Below the pieces are notes generated by a model that had not been told where the DNA came from, searched no databases, and saw nothing but the letters and a program-made list of their open reading frames with translations. A stretch of DNA of 8,580 nucleotides from Actinomycetota bacterium (GTDB lineage Bacteria; Actinomycetota; Thermoleophilia; Solirubrobacterales; Solirubrobacteraceae), in the NCBI GenBank assembly GCA_005888335.1, contig VAWY01000079.1:1-8580 (forward strand), written 5' to 3'. Shown here in pieces: positions 1-6,213 of this stretch. The position numbers were made by a program, and so were the translations under genes. Each line of letters starts with the position of its first letter. The stretch's first letter is position 1.

Positions 1-56
1 AACCTAGCGGGGACGTCGCGCGCGGCTGGAAGATCCGTTGCAAGAGCAGGAAATGA

Positions 57-80
57 ACGGACGCCGGCGTATCGGTCCGT
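57..80. other. Weak hairpin downstream of the glycosidase remnant
   Basis: Arms ACGGAC (57-62) and GTCCGT (75-80) form a perfect 6-bp inverted repeat around a 12-nt loop. It lies just past the minus-strand stop codon at 102-104. There is no clear U-tract on the minus strand after it, so a terminator role is only possible. A second tiny palindrome, CCGCA-att-TGCGG, lies at about 88-98. The rest of 1-101 holds nothing I can identify. Confidence 0.25.
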
Positions 81-101
81 CCTTCCCGCAATTTGCGGCG
101 A

Positions 102-512
102 CTATCCGCGGCGCACGCGGACCGGCAGGCTGACCGGCCCGGCGCCCGCGGCGTCGTCAACCACGCGGGCCCGCACGTAGCGCGCCCACGACGGCGCCCG
201 GACGGCCTGCGCGAAGCCGCCGCGCGCGTCGGTCTGCAGCGACGCGATCTCGCGGTAGGCGCCGCTCGCGGGCCGCGCCTCGACGGCGACGCGGTGCGTC
301 GTCGCCGGCCGCACCTGCCCCCACACCCGCGTCGTCGTCGCCGCAAACGGGAGCTCGGGCTTGGGCCGCCCGTCGGCGTAGAAGAGCCCCGACTGTCAGC
401 CCGAGCCGTTGCGCCCGAGCGGCTCGTCGCGCCAGACGTACAGCTCAGGTTGACCACGCGCGGATCGGCCCACGCGCGCTGGACCCCGCGGATCAGCCAC
501 GCGATGCAGTGA
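102..512 (-). pseudogene. Decayed C-terminal fragment of a glycosidase-like paralogue
   Basis: Reading the minus strand, two frames together give a C-terminal tail related to the intact gene beside it. The first frame, about 512 down to 446, encodes IRGVQRAWADPRVVNLS. After a shift near 441-450 the second frame continues LYVWRDEPLGRNGSG, reaches TGA at 398-396, then QSGLFYADGRPKPE and an Ig-like tail ending with TAG at 104-102. The intact neighbour has NPRILS, then YQSGLLFADGSPKP and VWGQLRFRP at matching places (its residues about 379-450). Two independent lesions (a frameshift, and a stop probably replacing Trp TGG) plus absence of the whole catalytic part mark it as a relic, likely of a tandem duplication. 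The 102-326 part could be read as a 74-aa ORF from GTG, but it has no own SD and is only the tail. The 5' boundary is uncertain: upstream of about 515 the reading is Arg-rich and no longer alignable. Confidence 0.7.
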
Positions 513-572
513 GAAGCCGTCGGCCGCCGGCGGCGGGAACCCCGCGCAGCGCCCGCCGCGCACCGCGCGGTT

Positions 573-2132
573 CTAGCCGAGCTGGACGGTGCGGCTCGCC
601 ACGTCGCCGGGCGGGTCGCTCCCCGTCCAGTGCGCTCGGTACACGCCCGGGCCGGCGCCGTCGAGCACCGTCTGGAACATCCCCACCGGGTTGATCACCT
701 CGACCGGCGCGCCGACCGGCTCCCACGTCGTGCCGTCGTCGCTCAGGCGCTCGATCTGCACCTGGTCGACGATCCCGTTGGGACGGAAGCGCAGCTGCCC
801 CCACACCCCGACGCCGCCGGCCGTCGGCCTGGCGATGAACGGCAGCGCGTACGCCGCCGCCGCGGGCTTGGGCGAGCCGTCGGCGAACAGCAGGCCCGAC
901 TGGTACGTGAACCAGTAGGGCTTCGTCCCCGGCCGCGCGCGCAGGACCGGGCCGGCGTCCCTCAGGATGAACTGCGTCTGGCTGAGGATCCGCGGGTTCT
1001 GGGCGGCCAGGTAGTCGCCCTCGTTGATGTACTCGGCCTGGCGGTCGAGCGGCTGGCCGGAGAAGGGGTCGGGCGGGTTGGTCTCGTAGCCGAACTCGGA
1101 GAGCACGATCGGCAGGCCCTTGGCGATCCGGCCGGTGCGCGAGTAGCGGTCGATCAGCACGCCGAGGTTGCTGATGTCGGCCATCGTGATCGAGTCGGGG
1201 CTCGCGTCGCGCTGCGTCGGCGCCAGGTCCTTGGTGTACGGGTGGTGGCCGTAGGCCGAGGCGCGCAGAGGACCGAACTTGTCGAAGTCCGAGCAGTGCC
1301 GCGCCCGCGCCTGGCGGCCGCGGAAGCGGTGGCCGCGCGCGTCGACGCACAGCAGCTCGCGCAGGAACTTCGCCGGTCGGATCGGTGAGCGGGGTCCCTG
1401 CTTGCCTGAGCCGAGCGGCGCGGTCTCGCCGATCAGGATCGTGTCGCGGCCGTGGCCCGTATCGTCGAGCGCGCGGCGCCCGCGCAGGAACAGCTCGCGG
1501 TACATGATCGGCGCGACCGGGATCACCCGGCCGGCCTCGCGCGAGAACGCGTTCTGCGGCGCCAGCCAGCCGGCCTGGTTGGGCTCGTTCCACAGCCCCC
1601 AGAAGTCGACTCTCGGAAGCAGGCTGCGGCCGGAGTCCTCGTCGCGGTAGTGCCCCGAGTAGCGGCGCCCGACCGCCACGACGAACTTGGCGAACTTGCG
1701 CGGATCGGGCTCCCACGCCAGGCGCACGGCGTCTCGCTCCCGCCGCGGCGCCCTCGCGTGCGCCCAGTCGGGCGCCGGCCCCGTGACCGAGAAGTAGACC
1801 CGTAGGCCGCGCGCTTGCGCCGCGCGCACGAGGTTGTCGTAGCGATTCCACACCGCGACTCCGTAGGCGCGCGGGCTGGCGAGGTCCTTGCGCGCGGCCG
1901 CGTTGCGCGAGACGCCCGCCGCGACGTTGCGCCACAGCACGGTCGCGCGCACGACGTCCACGCCCAGCGCCTTCATCTCGTCCAGCGCGCGATCGCGCGT
2001 GGCGTCGTCGCGGTACACGAGCTGGTCGTCGTCCTGCATGATCGAGACCTGGGTGGCGCTCGCGTGCGCCGCGGCCGCCGGCGCCAGCACGCAGGCGACC
2101 AGGGCGGCCGCGACCAGTCGCTTGCGTGGCAT
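573..2132 (-). CDS. Secreted glycoside-hydrolase-like protein (clan GH-A type TIM barrel)
   Basis: The predicted 519-aa protein starts with a Sec signal peptide: basic MPRKR, a hydrophobic Ala/Val/Leu run, and a likely cleavage after AHA (residue 24) or ASA (26). The body looks like a (beta/alpha)8 glycosidase. WNEPN at 181-185 supplies a candidate acid/base Glu183. LSEFGY at 344-349 supplies a candidate nucleophile Glu346. The spacing of about 163 residues suits GH-A families such as GH5/GH39. HHPYT (296-300) is typical of the active-site rim. Residues from about 430 form a beta-rich, Ig/FN3-like C-terminal domain. ATG 2132 is preceded by GGGAG a few bases upstream. Exact substrate and CAZy family cannot be read from sequence; cell-wall or exopolysaccharide sugar turnover is a guess. 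It is transcribed divergently from proS, and a decayed relative of its C-terminus lies directly downstream. Confidence 0.8.
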   Translation of the reverse strand: MPRKRLVAAALVACVLAPAAAAHASATQVSIMQDDDQLVYRDDATRDRALDEMKALGVDVVRATVLWRNVAAGVSRNAAARKDLASPRAYGVAVWNRYDNLVRAAQARGLRVYFSVTGPAPDWAHARAPRRERDAVRLAWEPDPRKFAKFVVAVGRRYSGHYRDEDSGRSLLPRVDFWGLWNEPNQAGWLAPQNAFSREAGRVIPVAPIMYRELFLRGRRALDDTGHGRDTILIGETAPLGSGKQGPRSPIRPAKFLRELLCVDARGHRFRGRQARARHCSDFDKFGPLRASAYGHHPYTKDLAPTQRDASPDSITMADISNLGVLIDRYSRTGRIAKGLPIVLSEFGYETNPPDPFSGQPLDRQAEYINEGDYLAAQNPRILSQTQFILRDAGPVLRARPGTKPYWFTYQSGLLFADGSPKPAAAAYALPFIARPTAGGVGVWGQLRFRPNGIVDQVQIERLSDDGTTWEPVGAPVEVINPVGMFQTVLDGAGPGVYRAHWTGSDPPGDVASRTVQLG

Positions 2133-2179
2133 CTGCTCCCAAGGTAGCCAGACCGAAGTCGGGCGGTAGCGTTCGGTCC
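2133..2179. promoter_or_regulatory. Divergent promoter region with 7-bp inverted repeat
   Basis: The 47-bp gap between the ATG of the secreted protein and the GTG of proS must hold both promoters. GACCGAA (2151-2157) and TTCGGTC (2172-2178) form a perfect inverted repeat with a 14-nt spacer. An actinobacterial TANNNT -10 match, TAGCGT (2167-2172), lies 7 nt before GTG 2180. This would give a nearly leaderless proS transcript and fits the lack of a Shine-Dalgarno sequence there. On the minus strand TACCTT (2146-2141) lies 8 nt before ATG 2132. No convincing -35 box is visible for either. The promoter positions are inference; the repeat is seen directly. Confidence 0.35.
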
Positions 2180-3835
2180 GTGCTGACGCGCCAGTCCCAG
2201 CTGCTGCTGCCCACCGAGAAGCGCCCGCCGGCCGATGCGGAGGCGCTCTCGCACAAGCTCATGGTCCGCGCGGGGCTCGTGCGCCAGGTCGGCTCGGGGC
2301 TGTGGACCTGGCTGCCCGCCGGCTGGCGCGCGCACCAGAAGGTCGTCCAGATCGTGCGCGAGGAGATGGACGCGATCGGCTGCCAGGAGATGCTGATGCC
2401 GGTCATCACTCCGGCGGAGCTGTGGAAGCGCAGCGGGCGCTACGCGATCGACGAGGTCTTCAAGCTGCGCGACCGCCGCGACGCCGAGCTCGTGCTCGCG
2501 ATGACGCACGAGGAGACGCTGACGTTCCACATCTCGAGCATCGTGCGCTCGTACCGCGACCTGCCGCTGATGCTCTACCACGTCCAGACGAAGGGCCGCG
2601 ACGAGCCGCGCCCGCGCGCGGGAGTGCTCCGCACGAGGGAATTCATCATGAAGGATGCGTACTCGTTCGACCGCGACCTCGAAGGCCTCGACGCGTCGTA
2701 CGAGCGCCAGCGCGAGGCGTACGACCGCATCTTCGAGCGCACCGGCCTGGAGTGGTACCGCGTCGAGGCCGACGTCGGGGCGATGGGCGGCTTCGGCGCG
2801 CACGAGTACATGGCGCCGTGCCCCGCCGGCGAGAACGACGTCGCGCTCGCGCCCGGCTATGCGGCGAACGTCGAAGTCGCCAGCGCCGAGCCCCAGCCCG
2901 TGCCCGCGCTCGAGCTCGTCGGCGAGCTCCACACGCCCGGCCAGACCACGATCGACGCGGTCGCCGGCTCGCTCGGCGTCTCGCCCGGAAACCTTCTCAA
3001 GGCGTATCCGGTGGTGACCGACTCGCGCGGCCTGCTCATGGTCTTCGTCCGCGGCGACCACCAGGTCAACGACGTCAAGCTCGCCAACGCGCTGCGCGAG
3101 GGGTTCCGCCCGGCGCACCCGGAGGAGCTGCCGGGGCCGGCCGGCTTCCTCGGCCCCTCGCGCGACGTCGCCGCCCTCTACGACGCCGCGGTGACCACGG
3201 GCCGCTACGTGACCGGCGCCAACCGCCCCGACTACCACGTCGTCACCGAGGTGCCGCCGGGCGAGCGCGTCGACGTGCGTTCGGTCGTCGCCGGCGACCG
3301 GGTCAACGGACACGCGATCCACATCGAGCCCGCCATCGAGGTCGCCAACATCTTCAAGCTGGGCACGCGCTACTCCGAGCCCCTCGGCGCCACCTATCTC
3401 GACGAGAGCGGCGCCGAGCAGCACATCTGGATGGGGTCCTACGGGATCGGCCCGGCCCGGATCGCCGCCGCCGCCGTCGAGCAGTTCGCCGACGAGCAGG
3501 GCATCTCGTGGCCGCGCGCGCTCGCGCCGTGGGACGTCCACGTCGTCCCGCTGGGCAAGGCCGGATCGGCCGAGCAGGCCGAGGGCGAGCGGGTCGCCGG
3601 CGAGCTCGCCGAGGCCGGCCTGGCCGTCGTGCTCGATGACCGGGACGCCTCGCCGGGCCAGAAGTTCGCCGACGCCGAGCTGCTCGGCTGCCCGCTGCGC
3701 CTGACGATCGGCAAGCGCTCGCTGGAGTCCGGCACGCTCGAGGTGCAGGTCCGCCGCGGCCGCGAGTCCCGCGAGGGCGTGCCATTGCACGGGAGCGCCG
3801 AGGCGGTCGTCGAGCTGTGGCGCACCAGCCCTTGA
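2180..3835 (+). CDS. proS: Prolyl-tRNA synthetase, bacterial type with editing domain
   Basis: Charges tRNA-Pro with proline in the cytoplasm; essential for translation. The GTG 2180 start gives 551 aa beginning MLTRQSQLLLPTEK, matching the usual ProS N-terminus. A longer in-frame reading from GTG 2126 would run into the divergent gene and adds an unconserved Pro/Arg leader. Class II signatures are present: motif 1 around residues 66-87, THEET at 109-113, motif 2 at about 147-163 (LRTREFIMKDAYSF), and motif 3 at 418-428 (MGSYGIGPARI). Residues about 235-385 are the YbaK-like insertion that deacylates Ala-tRNA-Pro, with LLKAYPV (272-278), GDHQVND (292-298), GPAGFLGP (319-326) and GANRPDYH (346-353). 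The anticodon-binding domain follows (WDVHVVPLG near 451; DDRDASPGQKF at 486-496). Length is slightly short of the E. coli type (about 570). The 3' end overlaps the next gene. Confidence 0.95.
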   Translation: MLTRQSQLLLPTEKRPPADAEALSHKLMVRAGLVRQVGSGLWTWLPAGWRAHQKVVQIVREEMDAIGCQEMLMPVITPAELWKRSGRYAIDEVFKLRDRRDAELVLAMTHEETLTFHISSIVRSYRDLPLMLYHVQTKGRDEPRPRAGVLRTREFIMKDAYSFDRDLEGLDASYERQREAYDRIFERTGLEWYRVEADVGAMGGFGAHEYMAPCPAGENDVALAPGYAANVEVASAEPQPVPALELVGELHTPGQTTIDAVAGSLGVSPGNLLKAYPVVTDSRGLLMVFVRGDHQVNDVKLANALREGFRPAHPEELPGPAGFLGPSRDVAALYDAAVTTGRYVTGANRPDYHVVTEVPPGERVDVRSVVAGDRVNGHAIHIEPAIEVANIFKLGTRYSEPLGATYLDESGAEQHIWMGSYGIGPARIAAAAVEQFADEQGISWPRALAPWDVHVVPLGKAGSAEQAEGERVAGELAEAGLAVVLDDRDASPGQKFADAELLGCPLRLTIGKRSLESGTLEVQVRRGRESREGVPLHGSAEAVVELWRTSP

Positions 3836-4488
3836 GCCGCGGTACGAGGTCGCCGCGCGGCGCCTCAGAGGGCAGGCGGGCTCGCCTGACCTTCCGCCGC
3901 CTGAGCGGCCTGGACCGCTCCGGCCCGCCGCCGCCCGAGACCGCGGCGGGCGCGCCGCTGCACCCGTGGACGGTCCCGAACGTGATCGGCTACGTGCGCG
4001 CCGCGCTGATCCCGGTCTTCCTCGTGCTCGCGCTCTCGAGCGACCACGGGACCGACGCGCTTCCGGCGGTCATCTTCGCCGTCGTCGCGTGGGGCGACTA
4101 CGCCGACGGCATCGCCGCGCGCGTGACCGGCCAGTACAGCCGCCTCGGCGCGATCCTCGACCCGATCGTCGATCGCGCCACGGTCCTCTCCGGGGCGGTC
4201 GTCTGCTGGCACTTCGAGCTCCTTCCGCGGTGGGCGCTCGCCGTGCTCGCGGCCCGCGAGGCGCTCATGCTGGTGGCCAGCCCGCTGCTCGTGCGCCGCG
4301 GCGTCGAGCTGAAGATCAACTGGCCGGGGCGTCTCGCCGTCTTCCCGGTGATGTCGGCGATCTTCGTCGGCCTCGTCGGGCTGAAGGTCGTCGCCCAGAT
4401 CCTGCTCTACATCGGCCTGGTGCTGACGCTGTGGGCCACGGTGCTCTACGCTCGAACAGCCGTCCGTCAACTCTCAAGCTCAACTTGA
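3817..4488 (+). CDS. CDP-alcohol phosphatidyltransferase (PgsA-like)
   Basis: A membrane enzyme that transfers a phosphatidyl group from CDP-diacylglycerol to an alcohol, most likely in phospholipid synthesis. The full family signature D-x2-DG-x2-AR-x8-G-x3-D-x3-D is present at residues 94-119 (D94, D97, G98, A101, R102, G111, D115, D119). All metal/substrate aspartates are intact. Around it lie several hydrophobic segments (about 56-74, 82-93, 123-131, 139-158, 172-188, 191-210). The N-terminal 45 residues are basic and Pro-rich, with no membrane segment. The GTG 3817 start overlaps the proS stop by 19 bases. A TTG at 3832 overlapping the stop as TTGA is an alternative; neither has a strong SD. 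The overlap suggests co-expression with proS. Position before garA- and ftsR-like genes mirrors M. tuberculosis pgsA2 (Rv1822). The acceptor alcohol (glycerol-3-phosphate or other) cannot be fixed from sequence. Confidence 0.88.
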   Translation: MAHQPLSRGTRSPRGASEGRRARLTFRRLSGLDRSGPPPPETAAGAPLHPWTVPNVIGYVRAALIPVFLVLALSSDHGTDALPAVIFAVVAWGDYADGIAARVTGQYSRLGAILDPIVDRATVLSGAVVCWHFELLPRWALAVLAAREALMLVASPLLVRRGVELKINWPGRLAVFPVMSAIFVGLVGLKVVAQILLYIGLVLTLWATVLYARTAVRQLSSST

Positions 4489-4512
4489 CGGTGGGCGGCG
4501 GAGCGGTAGACT
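4464..4512 (+). promoter_or_regulatory. Sigma70-type promoter with overlapping inverted repeat
   Basis: TTGACG (4485-4490) and TAGACT (4507-4512) are separated by 16 bp, a good housekeeping-type -35/-10 pair. It lies 33 nt before the ATG of the RsiG-like gene. The -35 box overlaps the TGA of the upstream gene. CCGTCAA (4464-4470) and TTGACGG (4485-4491) form a perfect 7-bp inverted repeat with a 14-nt spacer. A nested TCAAG-ctcaa-CTTGA (4474-4488) offers an alternative 5-bp stem. Because the right arm is the -35 box, this may be an operator, or the end hairpin of the upstream transcript. The promoter itself is the most convincing in the window. Confidence 0.6.
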
Positions 4513-4544
4513 GCCGCGGCCCCCGTTCCCTGTAAAGGAAACAC

Positions 4545-4811
4545 ATGGACACGTTCCCCGACCTGGGCTCGCTCTCGGACCAGGAGCTGAAGGACCTCAT
4601 CCAGCAGCTCACCGAGGAGGAGGTCGACATCTCCTACAAGCGGCGCATCCTCCACGGCAAGATCGACATCCTCCGTGCGGAGCTCGTCAACCGCCTGCGC
4701 AAGAAGCACGAGGGCGGCGAGGACGTGATCACGGGCGACGACGTCCGGCGACTCACCGACATCCTCGCCGGGCGCACGGGGGGCGACGAGCCGCCGCCGT
4801 CCGCGTCGTAG
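4545..4811 (+). CDS. RsiG-like small protein (WhiG anti-sigma / c-di-GMP family)
   Basis: An 88-aa soluble, helical, highly charged protein. ATG 4545 has a good SD, AAAGGAA at 4534-4540. Residues 10-26 and 28-55 look like two helices of a coiled-coil hairpin. A flexible acidic/Pro tail follows from about 75. The family signature known from Streptomyces RsiG, E-x3-S-x2-R-x3-Q-x3-D, is matched at E26-S30-R33-H37-D41, with His in place of Gln. The surrounding SYKRRILHGKIDILRAEL is strongly RsiG-like. In Streptomyces, RsiG holds the sigma factor WhiG inactive when bound to c-di-GMP; single-motif dimeric forms are known from Rubrobacter. No sigma factor is encoded in this window, so any partner is elsewhere. 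Whether the His variant still binds c-di-GMP is open. It has its own promoter and is followed 15 bp later by the FHA gene, whose SD overlaps this stop codon, so the two are probably co-transcribed. Confidence 0.72.
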   Translation: MDTFPDLGSLSDQELKDLIQQLTEEEVDISYKRRILHGKIDILRAELVNRLRKKHEGGEDVITGDDVRRLTDILAGRTGGDEPPPSAS

Positions 4812-4826
4812 GAGGCGGCCGCAACC

Positions 4827-5306
4827 GTGGCGCTGCACTGCCCGGACTGCGGCTTCGTCAACCCCGACGGGGCGAACTACTGCCAACGCTGCGGGCACTT
4901 CCTCGGCGGCGGGGCCCCGACCCAGGAGCACTCCGGCGAGCCGACGACCGCGACGTACCGCGTGGGGGAGACCGGCGAGCTCATCCCGATCGACCTCGAC
5001 GACGCGGCCGCCCACGGCCCGGTGCTCGTCATCCGCTCGGGCGGCGGACGGGTCGGCGAGAGCTTCCCGCTCGACGGCGACCGGATGACGATCGGCCGGC
5101 GCCCGGACTCCGACATCTTCCTCGACGACGTCACGGTCTCGCGCGACCACGCCCTGCTCGTCCGCCGCGGCGGCGACCTCTACCTCGACGACCTCGGCTC
5201 GCTCAACGGCTCCTACGTCAACCGCCGGCGGATCGAGTCGCACCGCCTCGAGGACGGCGACGAGCTGCAGATCGGCAAGTACAAGCTGACCTTCCTCCAG
5301 CGGTAG
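4827..5306 (+). CDS. Zinc-ribbon plus FHA protein, GarA/OdhI-like
   Basis: 159 aa from GTG 4827, with GGAGG at 4811-4815 overlapping the previous stop. A zinc ribbon comes first: C5-x2-C8 ... C19-x2-C22. A linker holding EPTTATYR (38-45) resembles the phospho-threonine segment ETTSVFR of mycobacterial GarA, which PknB/PknG-type kinases modify. The C-terminal half is an FHA domain with GRRPDSDIFLDDVTVSR (90-106) and GSLNGSYVN (124-132); the phosphothreonine-binding residues R91, S105, H108 and N127 are intact. The domain is nearly the same as in GarA, ending with QIGKYKLTFL. GarA/OdhI, when unphosphorylated, inhibits 2-oxoglutarate dehydrogenase and controls glutamate metabolism. That role here is inferred from similarity and from the adjacent Rv1828-type regulator. 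The zinc ribbon is absent from mycobacterial GarA and could provide an extra binding surface. Confidence 0.85.
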   Translation: MALHCPDCGFVNPDGANYCQRCGHFLGGGAPTQEHSGEPTTATYRVGETGELIPIDLDDAAAHGPVLVIRSGGGRVGESFPLDGDRMTIGRRPDSDIFLDDVTVSRDHALLVRRGGDLYLDDLGSLNGSYVNRRRIESHRLEDGDELQIGKYKLTFLQR

Positions 5307-5351
5307 TGGCCCACCTCGCGACCCCGAACACGACCTGGCCGACGCCGATCA

Positions 5352-5421
5352 CCGCTGGCGTGCGTCCTCGGTCGGGTCCGTGGCTCCGCCACTGTCCCCT
5401 CCCTGCGTCCTTCGCCAGCGG
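5352..5421. repeat. Nested inverted and direct repeat in the leader of the MerR gene
   Basis: Within the 166-bp gap between the FHA gene and the MerR gene, CCGCTGGCG (5352-5360) and CGCCAGCGG (5413-5421) form a perfect 9-bp inverted repeat. Just inside each arm is a direct copy of TGCGTCCT (5361-5368 and 5404-5411). The centre has a small hairpin, GTGG-ctccg-CCAC (5380-5392). It may be a structured leader, a terminator/attenuator or a small interspersed repeat. No U-run follows. The remainder of the gap (5307-5351, 5422-5472) shows no recognisable promoter box; GAGGTGG at 5456-5462 is the SD of the next gene. Confidence 0.45.
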
Positions 5422-5472
5422 CGCCGGCGCCTGGCCAGCTCGCGCCCGAGGCCACGAGGTGGACCACTGACG

Positions 5473-6210
5473 ATGGCCGACATCGAACTTCCCGAGGTCG
5501 ACGAGGGCGCGCCGCGCGGCAAGTCGATGACCATCGGGGCGGTCTGCAAGGCGCTCGCGCAGGAGTTCCCCGACATCTCGATCTCCAAGATCCGCTACCT
5601 CGAGGACCAGAAGCTCCTCGCGCCGCGGCGCACACCCGGCGGCTACCGCCTCTACGCGCCGTCCGACGTGCAGCGCCTGCGCACGATCCTGCGCCTGCAG
5701 CGCGACGAGTTCCTGCCGTTGCGCGTCATCCGCCAGGAGCTCGCGCGCGGACGCGCGGAGGAGGACGGCGAGGTGCCCAAGCCCGCCGAGCGGGGCGGTG
5801 CGCGGCGCGCGAGCGTGTCGGTGCGCGGCGGGGGCGCGCTGTACTCGCTCGAGGACGTCCTCGAGGAGACGCGCGCCGATCCGGCGCTGGTCAAGGAGCT
5901 CGAGGAGTACGGCGTCATCAAGGGCGAGTCGCGGGCCGGGACCACGTACTTCGACGAGACCGAGCGCGAGATCGTCCGCGCCGTCACCGAGCTCGCGCGC
6001 TACGGCGTCGGCGGGCGCAACCTGCGCGTCTTCCGCTCGTCGGCCGACCGCGAGGCGGCGCTGCTGCAGCAGATCCTCGCCCCGGCGCTGCGCTCGCGCA
6101 ATCCCGAGCGCCGCAAGGAGGCGATCGAGGCGCTGGAGAACCTCGCCGCGGTCGCCACCCATCTCAAGCACCTGCTGCTCATCCGCGATCTGCGCCAAAT
6201 CGCGGGTTGA
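5473..6210 (+). CDS. MerR-family regulator, Rv1828/FtsR type
   Basis: 245 aa from ATG 5473, with GAGGTGG at 5456-5462. A longer in-frame reading from 5380 would be translated repeat-rich leader and lacks an SD. ATG 5527 (MTIGAV) is a shorter alternative. Residues 19-90 form a winged helix-turn-helix of MerR type: MTIGAVCKAL, then DISISKIRYLEDQKLL, PRRTPGGYRLY and DVQRLRTILRLQRDEFLPLRVI written here in parts. This is very close to M. tuberculosis Rv1828 and C. glutamicum FtsR, which activates ftsZ. A low-complexity linker (92-122) precedes a C-terminal domain (123-238) with YSLEDVLEET, YFDETE and GRNLRVFRSSADRE, also shared with Rv1828. No small-molecule Cys/His cluster is seen. Its place after the garA-like gene matches the mycobacterial order. 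Targets here are unknown; a cell-division role is inferred from the family. Confidence 0.87.
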   Translation: MADIELPEVDEGAPRGKSMTIGAVCKALAQEFPDISISKIRYLEDQKLLAPRRTPGGYRLYAPSDVQRLRTILRLQRDEFLPLRVIRQELARGRAEEDGEVPKPAERGGARRASVSVRGGGALYSLEDVLEETRADPALVKELEEYGVIKGESRAGTTYFDETEREIVRAVTELARYGVGGRNLRVFRSSADREAALLQQILAPALRSRNPERRKEAIEALENLAAVATHLKHLLLIRDLRQIAG

Positions 6211-6213
6211 GGA

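Noticed and set aside
102..326. Separate 74-aa minus-strand gene
   Set aside because: Sequence before its GTG is in frame and homologous to the intact glycosidase-like protein up to the TGA, so it is the tail of a broken gene and not a gene of its own.
493..2409. Minus-strand 638-codon frame overlapping the secreted protein gene
   Set aside because: It is another frame of the same strand; the 573-2132 frame has the signal peptide, WNEPN and SEFGY motifs, while this one is Arg/Ala/Pro-rich.
2302..3639. Second plus-strand frame of 445 codons inside proS
   Set aside because: Shadow frame with extreme Arg content and no motif, fully covered by proS.
1973..3790. Minus-strand open frame of 605 codons opposite proS
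   Set aside because: Mirror of proS codons with low-complexity Arg/Val/Asp/Leu composition; the plus strand encodes a full prolyl-tRNA synthetase.
5380..5472. N-terminal extension of the MerR protein from 5380
   Set aside because: The extension would translate the repeat-bearing leader into Pro/Arg-rich residues, with no SD; ATG 5473 has GAGGTGG at good spacing.
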